DNA of 64,000 nucleotides from Symsagittifera roscoffensis (Eukaryota > Xenacoelomorpha > Acoela > Convolutidae), in assembly GCF_963678635.1 (NCBI RefSeq), contig NC_087063.1, positions 70,579,617 through 70,643,616 of the forward strand, in the 5' to 3' direction. The position numbers and the translations under genes are program-made. Each line of letters starts with the position of its first letter. Within the stretch, counting starts at the first letter, position 1. Below are positions 9,710 through 21,703 of this stretch, piece by piece. Below the pieces are notes generated by a model. The model was not told where the DNA came from, ran no database searches, and saw nothing but the letters and a program-made list of their open reading frames with translations.

Positions 9710-9965
9710 ACTTCGCTTCATCTATTATTGACTCAAGGGTTAGAGACACCATCTGTTGTGCTTTTTATCTCAATCGGTCGGAACCGAATGGTGTTTTAAC
9801 TGAACATGTAATTCAAGATTCTTACAGATCAAAGGCCACTACCGAAACAACCCCCCACTCTAGAAAAAAAGGAAAAAACCCCACACCCAGACTTTCCTTT
9901 TACCTAAAACACTCGAACGCCGTTAAAAACTTTGTCGGAAACTCGCTGAAGTTACTAAATCATAG
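9710..9965 (+). repeat. Dispersed repeat family R1, fuller copy
   Basis: Plus-strand copy with ACTCAAGGGTTAGAGACACC, TCTCAATCGGTCGGAACCGA, AAAGGCCACTACCGAAAC, TACCTAAAACACTCGAACGC and CGTTAAAAACTTTGTCGGAA. It defines the family together with 6,585-6,900 in the opposite orientation. The frame spanning 9,700-10,089 is a chance opening within it. Confidence 0.65.
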
Positions 9966-10260
9966 GCAGTATGTATTGGATCCTTTCCCAAAACTCACCT
10001 TGTCTCAACATAATCAAATAAAACCATGTCTCCTAATTAAATTGAGAAGCTCAAATATTACAAGTAACTCTGAAAAAAATCCACAATAAAATTCGAACAA
10101 AACTAAAGAAGATAACTAACTCAAGAGGTTTATTAATAATTAGTTTATTTCTTGTATCACTGAGAAGGTTTTCCAGACTATTTGATCTGTGGTTGACAGG
10201 AAATTTTTAGTTTACCGGACTGATAACGGCAACTAACGGCAGGTTTAATAAAACCAAAAT
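9966..10260. other. Non-coding
   Basis: No gene or repeat recognised. Confidence 0.5.
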
Positions 10261-10601
10261 ATATCTAAGAAACGTAAGCAAGGTGCTGTTATCCGGGCGG
10301 ATTTATATGCTACATAATCAGCAAATCGATTGATGACACTGATGTGGCACTCTCTTCCCGTCTTGTTTCCCAGGGAATTCCATTCCTCTTGTTGGAGTTC
10401 TTGGTGCCGGTCGTCCTCGGTTCTTTTTCCGGTTGCTTCCGCTTTGATCGACTGCATTTTTGTTCCTTGCGTGTCAGCTTCACGGGTAGTCCTGCCGCGT
10501 CCTCTTAGACCATTGGGTGTCTTGGGGCACTTGGGCTCTCTATATCTAAAAAACGTAAACAAGGTGCTGTTCTCCGGGCGGATCTATATGCTACATAATC
10601 A
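10261..10601. repeat. 60-bp direct repeats 281 bp apart (LTR-like)
   Basis: 10,261-10,320 and 10,542-10,601 match at about 55 of 60 positions (start ATATCTAA(G/A)AAACGTAA). On the minus strand each copy begins TGATTATGTAGC followed by a TATA-like ATATA(A/G)ATC, as an LTR U3 might. The 221 bp between them have higher GC. They could be two truncated LTRs or a local tandem duplication. They lie on the 3' side of the minus-strand gypsy element but no matching 5' LTR was found. Confidence 0.55.
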
Positions 10602-11133
10602 CCGAGTGTTAAGGGATGACATGGACAGCATTTTAAAGTGTCGGGTACGAATGCCAAATCACTGTTTCTTAGCAACCGTGGTTGTTTCCCCTTCGTGTGG
10701 ACCCACGCTGTAAGTGGTGTGTACTTTAGGATTTTCCCATCTGTATTTTTGTATTTTTGTTCAAATGTTTTTGGGTCCTCCACTTTTGTGGCCAGTCTAA
10801 CTGTCTATCTTGCTTATTTTTTGATTTTCTTTTTTATATTTTGGTCAGCTTGACGATGTAGCCCTTTATACCTTAGGTTTAGTTTTTCTTTTCTAACGCT
10901 ACCACTATTCTAGTTTTTACAACTGTGCTAGTATGAGGTTGATTATCCACTGTTCCAGTTTCCTTGTCAGCGACGGGTTTAGGTGTCCTTTGTTTGATGT
11001 TTACTTCATCCTCAGACCACCTCGTGCATAGTTTCTGCTGGAATTGGTGGGTGAATCAGGTTTTTCCGATCTAAACAAGCATGTTTAGCCTGCTCCCAAA
11101 CTGAATTATATTGTGAACTATTTGTTGTTATTT
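10602..11133. other. Non-coding, T-rich
   Basis: T-rich DNA between the direct repeats and the first gypsy integrase fragment. It may include the decayed 3' untranslated part of that element. Confidence 0.45.
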
Positions 11134-12330
11134 TTAAAGTGGTAATTTAGCATTCCGGTCAATGTGCGCTTCAAAAAGTGTGATTTTTGTCACTCCGTGT
11201 GGAGTTATTTGTAGTGTTTTATTTATTTCCGCAACGTTTGATGCAATTTTGAATGTTGTAATTCTTGGATCGATTTTCAATACTCCGAGTCGACATTTTA
11301 GTGTTTGGATCAGTCGTTCCACGACACCTATAGTTCTATGATCATCCAACGGGGCGAACAGAAGTGTTATGTTCTTTGATTTGCAAAATAAATGGAATTT
11401 TTAGCGCGAAATGTTTGGGTTTGATCACATCTTAACCGGAGGGGTACCCCATTATCAGAAATGTGTCGTTGCGTAAATTTTAATGCAACATCTGCAGTTA
11501 TGTTCGATACTACCTTAGCCGTCGGGAATTGAGACCATTTGTCTACTAATATGCGACTAATATGTACGCGTCTTTTTTTAACTCGTCGGTGAGCGGTCCC
11601 GCAAACTTTAGTTGGACCTCTTCGTTAGGTTAAACTACCGGTTCCATTTGAAATGAGTGTTGTTTACCAATGATTGGTTTTAAGTCTTTACCTTAATGTG
11701 TACATTGGCATTATCCTTCTGCCATTTGTACTATTGTCCTGTGTATATGCGGGAACCAGATGTTTTGGCAAAAGTCCAGCCATGGCCGCAGATCCGGGAT
11801 GAGTGAGACACAAATTTTCCAGTACTGAGTTGTGTGGGCAGAACTATCCGTTCGTCGATGAGTAGGCAATCGTTTTTCACCAGCAATCGATTTCTTTTGT
11901 TGTACCAGTACTGGCCAAAAGACAACTTTAGCGATTCCCAGTCCCGCTTTGTCATAAAATTGACGAGTGGCCTCACGTTTTTGTCTTTTCGGGTTGCCGC
12001 AGCGATGAAGTTCATACCCAATACTTTCTGGAGGTTTTTCCTGTACATTGGTGTATCTTCTTCCTCTGTGTTGGTCTCCCTGTCGATTGTGGCGACGATT
12101 TCACAAACAATAATTTCGTGGCTGGCCTCCAATTGAGTTGTTGGCATAGTGGGTGATTCAAAGTTTGGTTGTGTTTCCTCCTGTATCGTGATGTTAGGGT
12201 CCACGCGGCTTACGTAGTAGTATGTTTCTCTTGTTTCTATTGAAAGGTCCTTTTTGATGATGGCGTTGACTGGTTCTGTTGTTGTTTGAGCGGATGTTGT
12301 CGTTGTTACTTTTATAATCGGAGGCGTCAA
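11134..12330 (-). pseudogene. Gypsy integrase, copy A
   Basis: Frames 12,330-11,731 and 11,349-11,134 plus broken sequence between them. The N-terminal linker ends 'DWESLKLSFGQYWYNKRN'. A zinc-binding 'THPGSAAMA' is readable in another frame near 11,790. The core Asp region survives as 'NGVPLRLRCDQ' near 11,420-11,450. The third acidic residue is in 'GVVERLIQTLKCRLG' near 11,290-11,330. All three catalytic regions can be located but they lie in different frames. Confidence 0.75.
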
Positions 12331-13075
12331 TTTTTGGGTCCTTCCCCTGAGTCGCTGAAGACTATTTTCCGGAAAATTGCTGGTTTTATTTTTATGTTTT
12401 CTCTCGCATCCTTGACGGTGGCTAGTTTTTGTTACGTTTCTGATTTTTTTTGTTAGTTGGTCGTTTGTGCCAACAGGGGTCAGTCAGACTTTCCTCTTGA
12501 TCTGATTCTACTTGTCATAAGTCTTTGTTTGTGTTCTCTGCTGGTGAATTCCGTTCTCCCTTTTGCTGTTTTGGTATAAAACCCCGTAGTTTTTTCATAT
12601 TTTGTTTCTTCATTTTGTCTGGCGGTCACTCGTTGTATCGTTTTTAATTTTTTGGCGAGTTGAACATTCGGTTTTGAATATCTGACTGATTTTGTAACTG
12701 AGATGTGAGCGAATGATTTAACTTAAGAGTTAAACCAGATTTGAGTGTTTGACCGCTTATGCAATGAATGAAATGGTTGGAATGCAATTGAGCGTTTGAT
12801 GTCCCCTTGCTTTCCGCGCGTTTTTTGATCAGCCGATAGGGCGCTAGTTTCCTATTGGCTTATTGGTTTAAAAATAAGTTGTCAATCATTTCAAGATTGT
12901 TAACGAATGAACTGATTGACGCCACATTAAATTCCTCATCATACGCGCTAGGGGGCATTGCGATTCCAACCAGATTTCGGGATAAATGGTCAATTAACCC
13001 CATTTTATTTCCTGCCAAATGTTTGATATCAAAACTAAAAGGGATTAATCAATCAATCCACCTCGTGAGCCTACT

Positions 13076-13432
13076 TTAGCTTGTCTTAGATCGTGTGCTG
13101 GCGTTAAACGCACTGATCAAAGCTTGATGATTAGTAATTATTGTGTATTTTTTTCCGTATAAATAGTATTTGAAGTGCTCTGTCGCCCATACGACCCCCA
13201 ATAGTTCTAGCTCATTTACTGAATATTTTCCTTCTAACAATTTTTGAAAACTTGACACGTATGCAATAGCTACCCACCTCTCTTTTGTGTTTTGTTCTAG
13301 GGCCGCGCCGAGTCCATATGTAGATGCATCAGATCCTACACGTGTATCAAGGTTTCGATCAAAATGTTTATTTTGAGTAATTTCTGCGACTAAGTTTTTA
13401 ATCCTTTGGAATGCGGATTCAAGTTCAGTCAA
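13076..13432 (-). pseudogene. Gypsy RNase H, copy A
   Basis: 118 codons with 'VGSDASTYGLGAALEQ' (first Asp), 'YSVNELELLGVVWATEHF' (Glu) and 'YTIITNHQALISAFN'. The last motif normally reads D-H, but copy A has Asn in place of the Asp. Copy B keeps 'FDHQAL'. This is the RNase H that follows RT in gypsy Pol. Confidence 0.8.
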
Positions 13433-14460
13433 TCAACTAAGTGTTTTATGCTTGTCTGAATTTTTCAGAAGAGGACGTAGTGCCACAACGGCTTGTGCCA
13501 AATGTTGGATATATCTTGTAAGATGATGGTTTGATCCCATCAAACTTTTAAGTTGTTTGATTGTTTTAGGTGGGCAAAGCTTTTCATTGGCGTGTGTTTT
13601 CCTTGATAAAAGGGGTAGTCTTCTTGCTATCAATGTGAAAACCAAGCCATTCAATTTGTTTGCAAGCACACTTACATTTATCCAATGATATCGCGAGATT
13701 TTCTTCGTCCAGTTTGTGAATAAATTTTTCCAGTGTATCTTTATGTTTTTCTACTGTTCCTTTTGTAATAATCAAGATGTCATCTAAATACGCATATGTA
13801 TTTTTACAATTAGTTAATTTCAGGTCAATTGCTTTCTGGAATTCTGCCGGCATATCTGTGAGGCCGTAAAATTTTGTTTGGAACTGGTATGTTTCCGTGG
13901 CGTTTCCTCCAATTAGACTAAAATTGCATTGATCTCTTGTTTTCTTATCCAAAGGGATTTGTGAATATGCGTATCATAAGTCAAGGGATGAGAACAATGT
14001 TGGTTCTTCTGGGTCGGATTTTATCGTTTGTGCGATGCTATCGAGTAATAAATTGATGTTCGGCATCTGGCACTTGTTTTATGAACGAATTTAATAATTT
14101 TCTTTGAGTCTAATGCAAGTTTGACCGTTTGATCCTTTTTTAATGTTATTACAATCAGACTGATGATCTGTTTGTCGGAAAATTTCTCCAATTATATAAA
14201 ATATTTTTGATCGAATAGTTTGTTGAGTTCGTTTTCCACCCTTTCTTGAAAGTGGATTGGAATACGTCGACCCTTTTGTTGAATTGGTGTAACGTCCGGA
14301 ATAAATTGTGTTTTCATAACATGTCTTTTTGACTTTCCGATTCTAACACATAAATTTATGAAATTATCTTTTACCCATTGTTTTATCTCCGGGTGTGGTT
14401 TTTTCTCTTGTGTTATGTTTAGGAACTGTTTATATTGTGGTTTTTCCTAAACTAATTTTT
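13433..14460 (-). pseudogene. Gypsy reverse transcriptase, copy A
   Basis: The best-preserved stretch (13,952-13,584) starts 'MDKKTRDQCNF', has 'YGLTDMPAEFQKAID' and the catalytic 'TYAYLDDILIITKG' (YLDD), then 'EWLGFHIDS'. Upstream, broken frames near 14,200-14,330 read 'KGRRIPIH' and a thumb/finger region with 'ISLIVITLKKDQ'. A frameshift near 13,620 moves the connection domain into 13,669-13,433 ('SLMGSNHHLTRYIQHLAQA'). The active-site motif is intact but the ORF is not. Confidence 0.85.
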
Positions 14461-14599
14461 TTTCCAATGTTTGGGTGTAGATTATGACCGAGAATGTTTG
14501 CTTTTCGATCGTCTACCACAAAAAAATGGGGCCGATTCGATATTTCGCCCGCCGGATTCTATTGCTAGAATTAGTCGTCCTTTCGGGATAAATTTTTTT

Positions 14600-14984
14600 C
14601 CATTATAGTATGCTAGATTTCGTGTTGTATCTTCCGGCGGGATTTTTATAAAAATACTGCATTTATCATTTTAGTGCCGTCGTTTCATTTAAAAATGACA
14701 TTGGACTCCCGGAATCCGCGATAGCCAGTATATCAGCAGATTTTGTTTTGAGTTTCACAATATGTTCATTTAAATCTTCATCACTGATATTTACCGTTTG
14801 TTTGATTTCAAATGCAACTGTTATTGCCATCATGGAGTAGTTATCTCTCTGTAGTTCCTCCCATCCGTTGTGTGATCCGAATTCACCAAAAGCAACTGGG
14901 TCGTTATCTTCGATTTTGTGTGGTTGACATTCTTTGTCATTTCTCGCTTCGTCTTCATTGTTATTTTGAAGAAAGTTTACATGA
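14600..14984 (-). pseudogene. Gypsy aspartic protease, copy A
   Basis: The minus-strand reading 'ADILAIADSGSP' at about 14,703-14,740 is the D-S/T-G active site of a retropepsin-like protease. It lies between the gag knuckles and the RT as expected. The surrounding frame is short and broken. Copy B lacks this active-site segment. Confidence 0.65.
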
Positions 14985-15770
14985 TCTGAACGACAGACTC
15001 TCGCAAAGTGTCCTCGCTTTGCACATTTTGTGCAAGTTTTATCCCAGGCTGGAGATTTTTGTAGATGATTAGGGCTGAACGCTTTTCCACATTTATAGCA
15101 TTGTTTTTGAGAAGTTTAGTTCTGCGGACCTCTGTTTTGATTTCCCCTTGTGTTTTGGTTTTGTCTTCCACGGGAGTTTTTTCCTCTATTATTGTTCTGG
15201 AAATTTGAAGAAAATCCGCCACTACTTCCTCTGGGTTGGATATAGCCCATTGGTTCTTGTTTGATCGTCACAGGCATGGTGGGTCCGGTTGGATTCAATT
15301 TCATAGTTTTGCTGTGTACGATGCCCTTTTCACGTCTTATTGCATATTCGTATGCCTCTTGTGGCGTTCTTGTTTCCGCTAAGAGCTTCTCGGTACTTTT
15401 TTCATTGTTCATATGCGCGGTGAACATATCACGAATCCATTCATCCTCCTTGAGTCCACAGTCTGCACGTAAAGCTAGTTCCACCAGATCCGCGTGGAAC
15501 TGTTCCAGTGTTTCATTTTTTCTTTGTTTACGGCAGATAAAATTGTATCTTTCGAATTCTATGATTCTTTGTGTGATAAAGATGTCTTCCAATACTTGTT
15601 TTAATTGTCTTGTCGTTTTCGTTTGTATATTTAGTCCTGGTCGTTTTTGTTGAACTTGTCTTTGTCCTTTCATGCCTAGACATAGAAAGAAATAGCTTCG
15701 TACTCTCGCATCCGCCTCGTCCCAGATTACTGAGTTGCACATAACGCCCTTGTCTTTTGCTTTTTGTCAA
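14985..15770 (-). pseudogene. gag: Gypsy gag, copy A
   Basis: The start 'MTKSKRQGRYVQLSNL' (15,770) is frame-shifted relative to the main frame (15,742-15,116, 208 codons). The main part has capsid-like helices ('LKQVLEDIFITQRIIEF', 'ETLEQFHADLVELALRAD') and an RG/N-rich tail ('NNNRGKNSRGRQNQNTRG'). After a stop the frame continues into two Cys/His knuckles, including a complete CX2CX4HX4C, 'CTKCAKRGHFARVC', at about 14,993-15,035. It would bind element RNA and build the particle. A frameshift and a stop make it non-functional. Confidence 0.8.
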
Positions 15771-18700
15771 TTGCCTACTGAATTACTAACGCGTGTGGGG
15801 ATTTAAACGCGGGGGGGGGGCGGTTAAACGCTTTAGAGGTGAGTTAAACGAGGAGAGCGGGGGAGACGTGGAGATTCTGGTGAGATAGGGCGTATTAGAA
15901 AATTTTTTGGGGAAAGGGGTAGCGGGAAATTGTTGAGGTGGGTTATTGATTAGGGAACTAGGCGATAAACATGTCCGTTCTGGTTCCAGTTTTGCAGAAA
16001 GCTGTAAAAAGTTGAGTAAGTATGTACAAAAACTTGATTTTTATGGTTTTTATGTACAAAAATTGATCGATTATATTGAAAATAAAAATGGATTATGATT
16101 GATTATGATAGATTTGATGGATTTTTTAATTTTTTTGAAAAAAATTGCTCATAATGGATTACAAAACCATTACAATGTGTAAATCTGCCACAATAAAATA
16201 GCAAACATTTAGTTAACAAAAAACCATAATCGATTTTTATCCAACTTTGGCAACATTTACTATTATAATAGCGAGAAAAAGGTTATTTTGACCGCGATTA
16301 TATCATATTTTAATTCCGCCAAAATATTTTTATCTCCATAATCTCAAGATAATCTATTTTTTGCCATTTGATATAAACCAGTACTAAAACAACGAAAAAA
16401 TCACAACGATGTCTTACGTCTTTTTATTCTAATTCGTCTGTTTCTAACTGTAGATTGCGTTTTCTTGCGTCTAAGTCTTGTGACGTCTAATTCGTCTGTT
16501 TCTAAGTGACAGATGGTTGCTTGAGAAAATTAAAAATTCAAGCTTACGGTTAATTCAAAAAACTATAATTAGTTTTTTGCTCTAACTGAAGCGATATCTC
16601 TTAGCTGTTCTTCAAAGCTCAAAGAAGTGCATAATCTGAGTCTCGAGAGCTCAATCGTATTCATTTTTTGTATTTGATCTTTTATACAAAAAAACATGCA
16701 AAAATGCAAAAAACCCTGTAACCGTATTTACTCTCTCTGAACAAGATTTTTGAATTTTAATGAAAATAATAGAGGCAGTCTAGCAGGCTTTTTGATTTTT
16801 TTTATGTGCCTAGTTTAGGCTTGTTTTGGTTGATTTATTTGCCATTTGTTTCGTATCAATAGCATTCAAATGCCTATTGAGCAATTTGGTAGGGAAACCT
16901 GGGGTCCCAGAAACCCTGAATAAAGGTCAGTATATGAGGAAAAAGTCCTGACTGGCCTAATGTTTTCTTGAAGATTACTGGGATGGAAGAATTTTAGGCC
17001 TGCCGGAAGTCATAGCATGCTTCTCTTGATTAGCAGGACTCCTGAAAAACAATCAGTTTTTCAAGATGTTGGCAGGATTTCAGAACGTGGCTATAGTAAC
17101 GATGGATGATTTACGTTCAAGAAGGAACAAGTAAAGAAAATTTGACTGAAATCATTTATTCGCAATCAATAAACTGAAATTAATCATTCCTGTCTTTCAA
17201 AACCAGCTGAAATATTTTATGTTTTAAACTTTTTTTGCCGAGAGGGTTTTATTTTGACCAATCATTCCACCTGAAGGCGCTTTTTTAGTAGATAGTTTGG
17301 AAAAAAAAGTGCTCGCAGTTAATTATTTTGTTTGTGTCTTCTGGCGCCGACAATGATAAAGCTCACCTACTAATTAATTTCTGGTTTACCACCTACATAC
17401 TTTTCTGATACATAACATGTACAACTCACGAAAATTTTCACCTACGAAAATCTGAAGCACAAAAAAGATCTGTATTTAAGTCCATATGTCTGAAAGACCA
17501 TCAGATTTTTAGCATATGTACTGAGCTTTTTTGTTAGTTTAAAAAACCAATATTGTAATCAAAACATAACTTTTAAATTGTAAAACTGAAAAGAATGTTG
17601 AATACTGATTTAAGTGACAACTTAATTGAGTCGGGATTAGCTGCGCTTTTTATATACAGCTGAAAAAATATGTGATTTAAAATCTGATTTAAAGTAGATT
17701 TTATATTTTTATAGACTTTATCAATGAAAGTTGAAAGAACTTCTTTAGAGCGAACCAATAATAATTGAAACTGCAGTGACAGCAACAGCGAAAATCAGTT
17801 TTTGACTGATCGATTTTACTTCAAAAAGATATGAAAGAATAATAATGATGGGTATTTAACATTACTACTCCTGTTTCTCTTACTGAAGTTAGCGGCTGCT
17901 GCCTGCGAAGCACGAGCACGAGGGTGATCCGTGGTTGGTGGAGCTTCTCCGGATGAAACAGGTAGAAAGTTTTTGGATGCAGACTTTAAAGAATGTCCCT
18001 GAAGGTTCGACACCTTGACTACCCAAAGGGTCCCTTCCCTACTACTTTACAACATCCATTTTTTGTCATCAAAAATCATTTTTTAGCCTGTTGTTTTTTG
18101 TGACGCACCTGGATTGCCCTTCGAGAAACTCCTGGAAGCCCCACTGGATTTGGAGGCAATTTTTTCTTTTTTAGTAAAAACAGTGGTACAATGAGGAAAC
18201 TGACTTAAACGAAAGCTTAAACGATTTGCTGAAACCAGAATAATCATCACCTTTTCCTCACTGACTGTTTTAGATAAATTTCAGTTTCTTCTTCAAAAGT
18301 TTTCAAACCAACGTCTTCCACCGTAAGCAGTACCAATTTCAGGGCTTTTATTTGGAACTGCATGTCTGCATGTTAGAATGTGATTTGAGAAACCTTTTTC
18401 AGATAATTTCAACAGAAATTCGAAACAATGCTCTTTCAAATTCAGATTTAGTTTCTTCGCTCAGCCTATCTTTTTTTCATTTTTTATTCTGGTTCCTTTT
18501 TAGTTGTTGATCAAGCATACGCAACCTTGATTTTTTTCAGAAAGAGAAGAAAACTTTCTGATATTCTAATGTGAGTTTTTGTCAAATTTATACATGAGCT
18601 TACTTCGCACCTCTCAAATAATTGACCTCTCAGACAAGTTTTGTTTTTACGACCCAATCATTGATTAGGTCTGTCAATGTTAAACAGCCGTTCGCTTTTA

Positions 18701-18940
18701 TCGATATTATGATGAAATCATAAAAAACAGGTCATAAAATCAAGATACATGTATTAGTCTAGGGACTTTTTATGCAGTCTATTTCTTCAACCAACTTTGA
18801 TTTTTATTTATGGAATCCTAAGTGTGCTATGACACCAAACAGTGAAATTTTTGATTGGTGTTTTTAATTAATTAACGGCGTATACATTATTCTAGTCTGA
18901 TGATCATTATTGATTTAATTAAGTCTGTAATTTGTTTTAG
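15771..18940. other. Upstream non-coding region of zinc-finger gene, copy A
   Basis: Holds a G-run near 15,810 flanked by three TTAAACG-type motifs (15,807-15,855), a 58-bp spaced repeat of TCTAATTCGTCTGTTTCTAA (16,428 and 16,486), and a GC-richer patch at 17,880-18,000 that could be promoter or an untranslated exon. From about 17,311 onward it is almost identical to 26,335 onward. A TTTGTTTTAG acceptor-like site ends at 18,940, so an upstream untranslated exon is possible. No coding gene seen. Confidence 0.5.
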
Positions 18941-18968
18941 ATTTTCAGAAGAAAAACTATCGATAAAG

Positions 18969-20315
18969 ATGGATAACTTCAGTTCTGTACTCTCCGACGA
19001 AGAAAGATCTCAAATTACTCAGTATGAAAATCTTTTCAAATCTATAGCCACACAGAACCAATTCGACTTTCTGCCAAGTGAACACCTAATGAGCCAATCA
19101 TTCTCCACTACAGATGTTTTAGAGAATCAGCAGACATTTCGACATAGCTGGGATACCAATAATTCAGCCGATTGTAGCAAATTGGCGAAAATGCGAATTC
19201 AAAATGGAAATACCAAATTTTTATCTCCAATTTGCAATCTTGATGAAGATACTATGCCTGGTGTAATAGATCTGATGAACGAGGAAGAGTCATTACAAGA
19301 AAATCCTTTAGTCAACACCTCGCAGTATTTTATGCAAGGGCCCCCAGAATTGATACTTCATGGCAAATTGAGTCCAAGTAAGTTCAGAAGAAGTTTTTCA
19401 ACGTCAGAACATTGTAGTTTTTCAAACCAGTGCAACCAAATAGAAACATACGAAGGACAAAGTTTCGGGTTGTCCGATTATCAAGAATCAGTTGAAAATT
19501 TTCTGGATGATAACACCACGGGCGAGTCAATGTCAGAACAAAAGAAGCCAGAAAGCTTCTTCATTGGAGCCAGTAAGTCATACAAAGCGCCTCAATCTTA
19601 CAATGTTTCAAGGGACCAGCTTTATTTAGACGGAAACCATTCTGGAAATTTCGCACCGGACTCAAGCAAAATGACTTTTCACTCATTTCAACGGAAACCA
19701 TCGGTAATAAATGGACATGAGCTTGAAATGCATGCAAACAGCCCTCGTGGTTCGATCGATCCGAATCAATTACAAAATGAAGCGTGCTGTCAATTAGAAG
19801 CAGAATCATTCCTGCAGAAAGTGACCGTTATCAGCGAAACGAGCGTAGGTGGACCATCTAATTTCGAGATCTCTCCCCCTTCATTGTCTAATGCAACCAT
19901 CGCTTCATCGCTAGACTCAAGTTCTCTGGAAAATTCCCCGCCTTTTGTTCAAAACCAAACCTATGTTATTAGTTATAACCCTGTATATACATGCCAAGAG
20001 CAAAACGGAATTTTCCAACAAAACCAAAGATGTTTGAAGGTCGAACCAAATCAAAGCGAAAAGCAATTTTGTGAACCTCAACCATTTTTTGAGCACAGAT
20101 TCTTAATCACAAATAACATCAACGGCCCAATTAATTCCTCAAACGATAGTGGTAATATTATGACCAGGTACTTCGGCAATCAGGGTTTCACTGTTGGTCA
20201 ATCTGTAAACCATGTTCAAGCGACGAAGCAACTTGCATGTATAGCGCATCATTTGCCTTTTGACGAAGACCGGGGAAAACCGGATTTCGATGCGCATTCT
20301 CTCCAGCCGGTTTTT
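18969..20315 (+). CDS. C2H2 zinc-finger transcription factor, copy A (cut by assembly gap)
   Basis: Reads without interruption from ATG 18,969 (AAAGATGG context) to the first N at 20,316, 449 codons of the long Ser/Asn/Gln-rich N-terminal region. It differs from copy B by one residue in this part (Leu instead of Ile at residue 21 in 'QYENLFKS'). The zinc fingers and the second exon are missing because the contig ends. An in-frame ATG at 18,900 exists, but an acceptor-like site at 18,940 lies between the two, so I prefer 18,969. Most likely the other allele of the gene at 28,033-30,618 and not a second gene. Confidence 0.85.
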
Positions 20316-20515
20316 NNNNNNNNNNNNNNNNNNNNNNNNNNNNNNNNNNNNNNNNNNNNNNNNNNNNNNNNNNNNNNNNNNNNNNNNNNNNNNNNNNNNN
20401 NNNNNNNNNNNNNNNNNNNNNNNNNNNNNNNNNNNNNNNNNNNNNNNNNNNNNNNNNNNNNNNNNNNNNNNNNNNNNNNNNNNNNNNNNNNNNNNNNNNN
20501 NNNNNNNNNNNNNNN
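20316..20515. other. Assembly gap of exactly 200 N
   Basis: A round-number run of N between the truncated gene copy A and a gypsy sequence that restarts at the equivalent of about 11,273. It is a scaffolding gap of arbitrary length. Confidence 0.98.
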
Positions 20516-21703
20516 GATTTTCATTATTCCGAGTCGACATTTTATTGTTTGGATCAGTCGTTCCACGACACCTATAGATCTATGATCATCCAACGGGGCG
20601 AACAGAAGTTTTATGCTTTTTGATTTGCAAAATAATTGGAATTTTTAGCGCGAAATGTTTGGTTTTGATCGCATCTTAACCGGAGGGGTACCCCATCATT
20701 AGAAACGTATCGTTGCGTAAATTTCAGATACTACCTTAGCCGTCGGGAATTGAGACCCTTTGTCTACTAATATGCCACTAACTTGTACGCGTCTTTATTT
20801 AACTCGTCGGGGAGCGATCCCGCAAAATCCAGTTGGACCTCTTCGTTAGGTTCAACTACCGGTTCCATTTGGAATGAGTGTTGTTTACCAATGATTGGTT
20901 TTAAGTCTTTACCTTGTTGTGTACATTGGCGACATCCTTGTGCCATTTGTATTATTCCCTGTGTATATGCGGGAAGCAGATGTTTTGGCAAAGGTATAGC
21001 CATGGCCGCAGATCCGGGATTAGTGAAACGCAAATTGTCCAGAACTGTTCGTCTGAGTTGTGAGGGCAGAACTATCCGTTTGTCGATGAGTAGGCAAGCG
21101 TTTTTCACCAGCAATCAATTTCTTATGTTGTACCAGTACTGGACAAAAAAAAACTTTAGCGATTCCCAGTCCCGCTTAGTCACAAAATTGACGAGTGGCC
21201 TCACGTTTTTGTCTTTTCGGGTTGCAGCGGCGATAAAGTTCACACCCAATACTTTCTGGAGGTTTTTCCTGTACATCACCCACTACATCTTCTTCCTCTG
21301 TGTTGGTCTCCCTGTAGATTTTGGCGACGATTTCACAAACAATAATTTCGTGGCTGGCCTCCAATTGAGTAGTTGACATAGTGGGTGATTCAACGTTTGG
21401 TTGGGTTTCCTCCTGTATCGTGATGTTAGGGTCCACGCGGCTTACGTAGTATTTGTATGTTTCTCTTGTTTCTATTAAAAGGTCCTTTTTGATGATGGCG
21501 TTGACTGGTTCTGTTGTTGTTTGAGCGGATGTTGTCGTTGTTAGAATCAGAGGCGTCAATTTACTGGGTCCTTCCCCTGAGTCGCTGAAGACTATTTTCC
21601 GGAAAATTGCTGGTTTTAGTTTTATGTTTTCTCTCGCATCCTTGACGGTGGCTGGTTTTTGTTTCGTGTTTGATTTTTTTTGTTTGGTGGCCGTTTGTGC
21701 CAA
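20516..21703 (-). pseudogene. Gypsy integrase, copy B (3' end in gap)
   Basis: Frames 21,703-21,176 and 21,114-20,767. The second has 'MAQGCRQCTQQGKDL' (the Cys pair of the H2C2 zinc site) and 'VQLDFAGSLPDEL' (first catalytic Asp). The HPGS of copy A is NPGS here. The end 'DDHRSIGVVERLIQTIKCRL' (Glu region) is visible at 20,516-20,593 beside the gap. Confidence 0.75.

Larger units (their letters stand above)
11134..15770 (-). mobile_element. Ty3/gypsy retrotransposon, copy A (inactive)
   Basis: On the minus strand the order is gag (zinc knuckles), aspartic protease, reverse transcriptase, RNase H, integrase: the Ty3/gypsy order. Every domain carries stops or frameshifts. Total about 4.6 kb. 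No LTR pair or primer-binding site was recognised beside the gag start (15,770) or the integrase end (11,134). A second copy lies at 20,516-24,843 inside the duplicated segment. Confidence 0.85.

Noticed and set aside
17573-17785. 70-codon minus frame repeated identically at 26,598-26,810
   Set aside because: The identity reflects the duplicated segment; the sequence is AT-rich and hydrophobic with no domain and no splice context.
18900-18968. Upstream in-frame ATG for the zinc-finger gene (18,900; 27,964 in copy B)
   Set aside because: An acceptor-like TTTGTTTTAG lies between it and ATG 18,969, the 23 added residues are hydrophobic and untypical, and 18,969 has the better start context.
20139-20593. 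Open frames running through the N block
   Set aside because: Artefacts of translating the 200-N gap.
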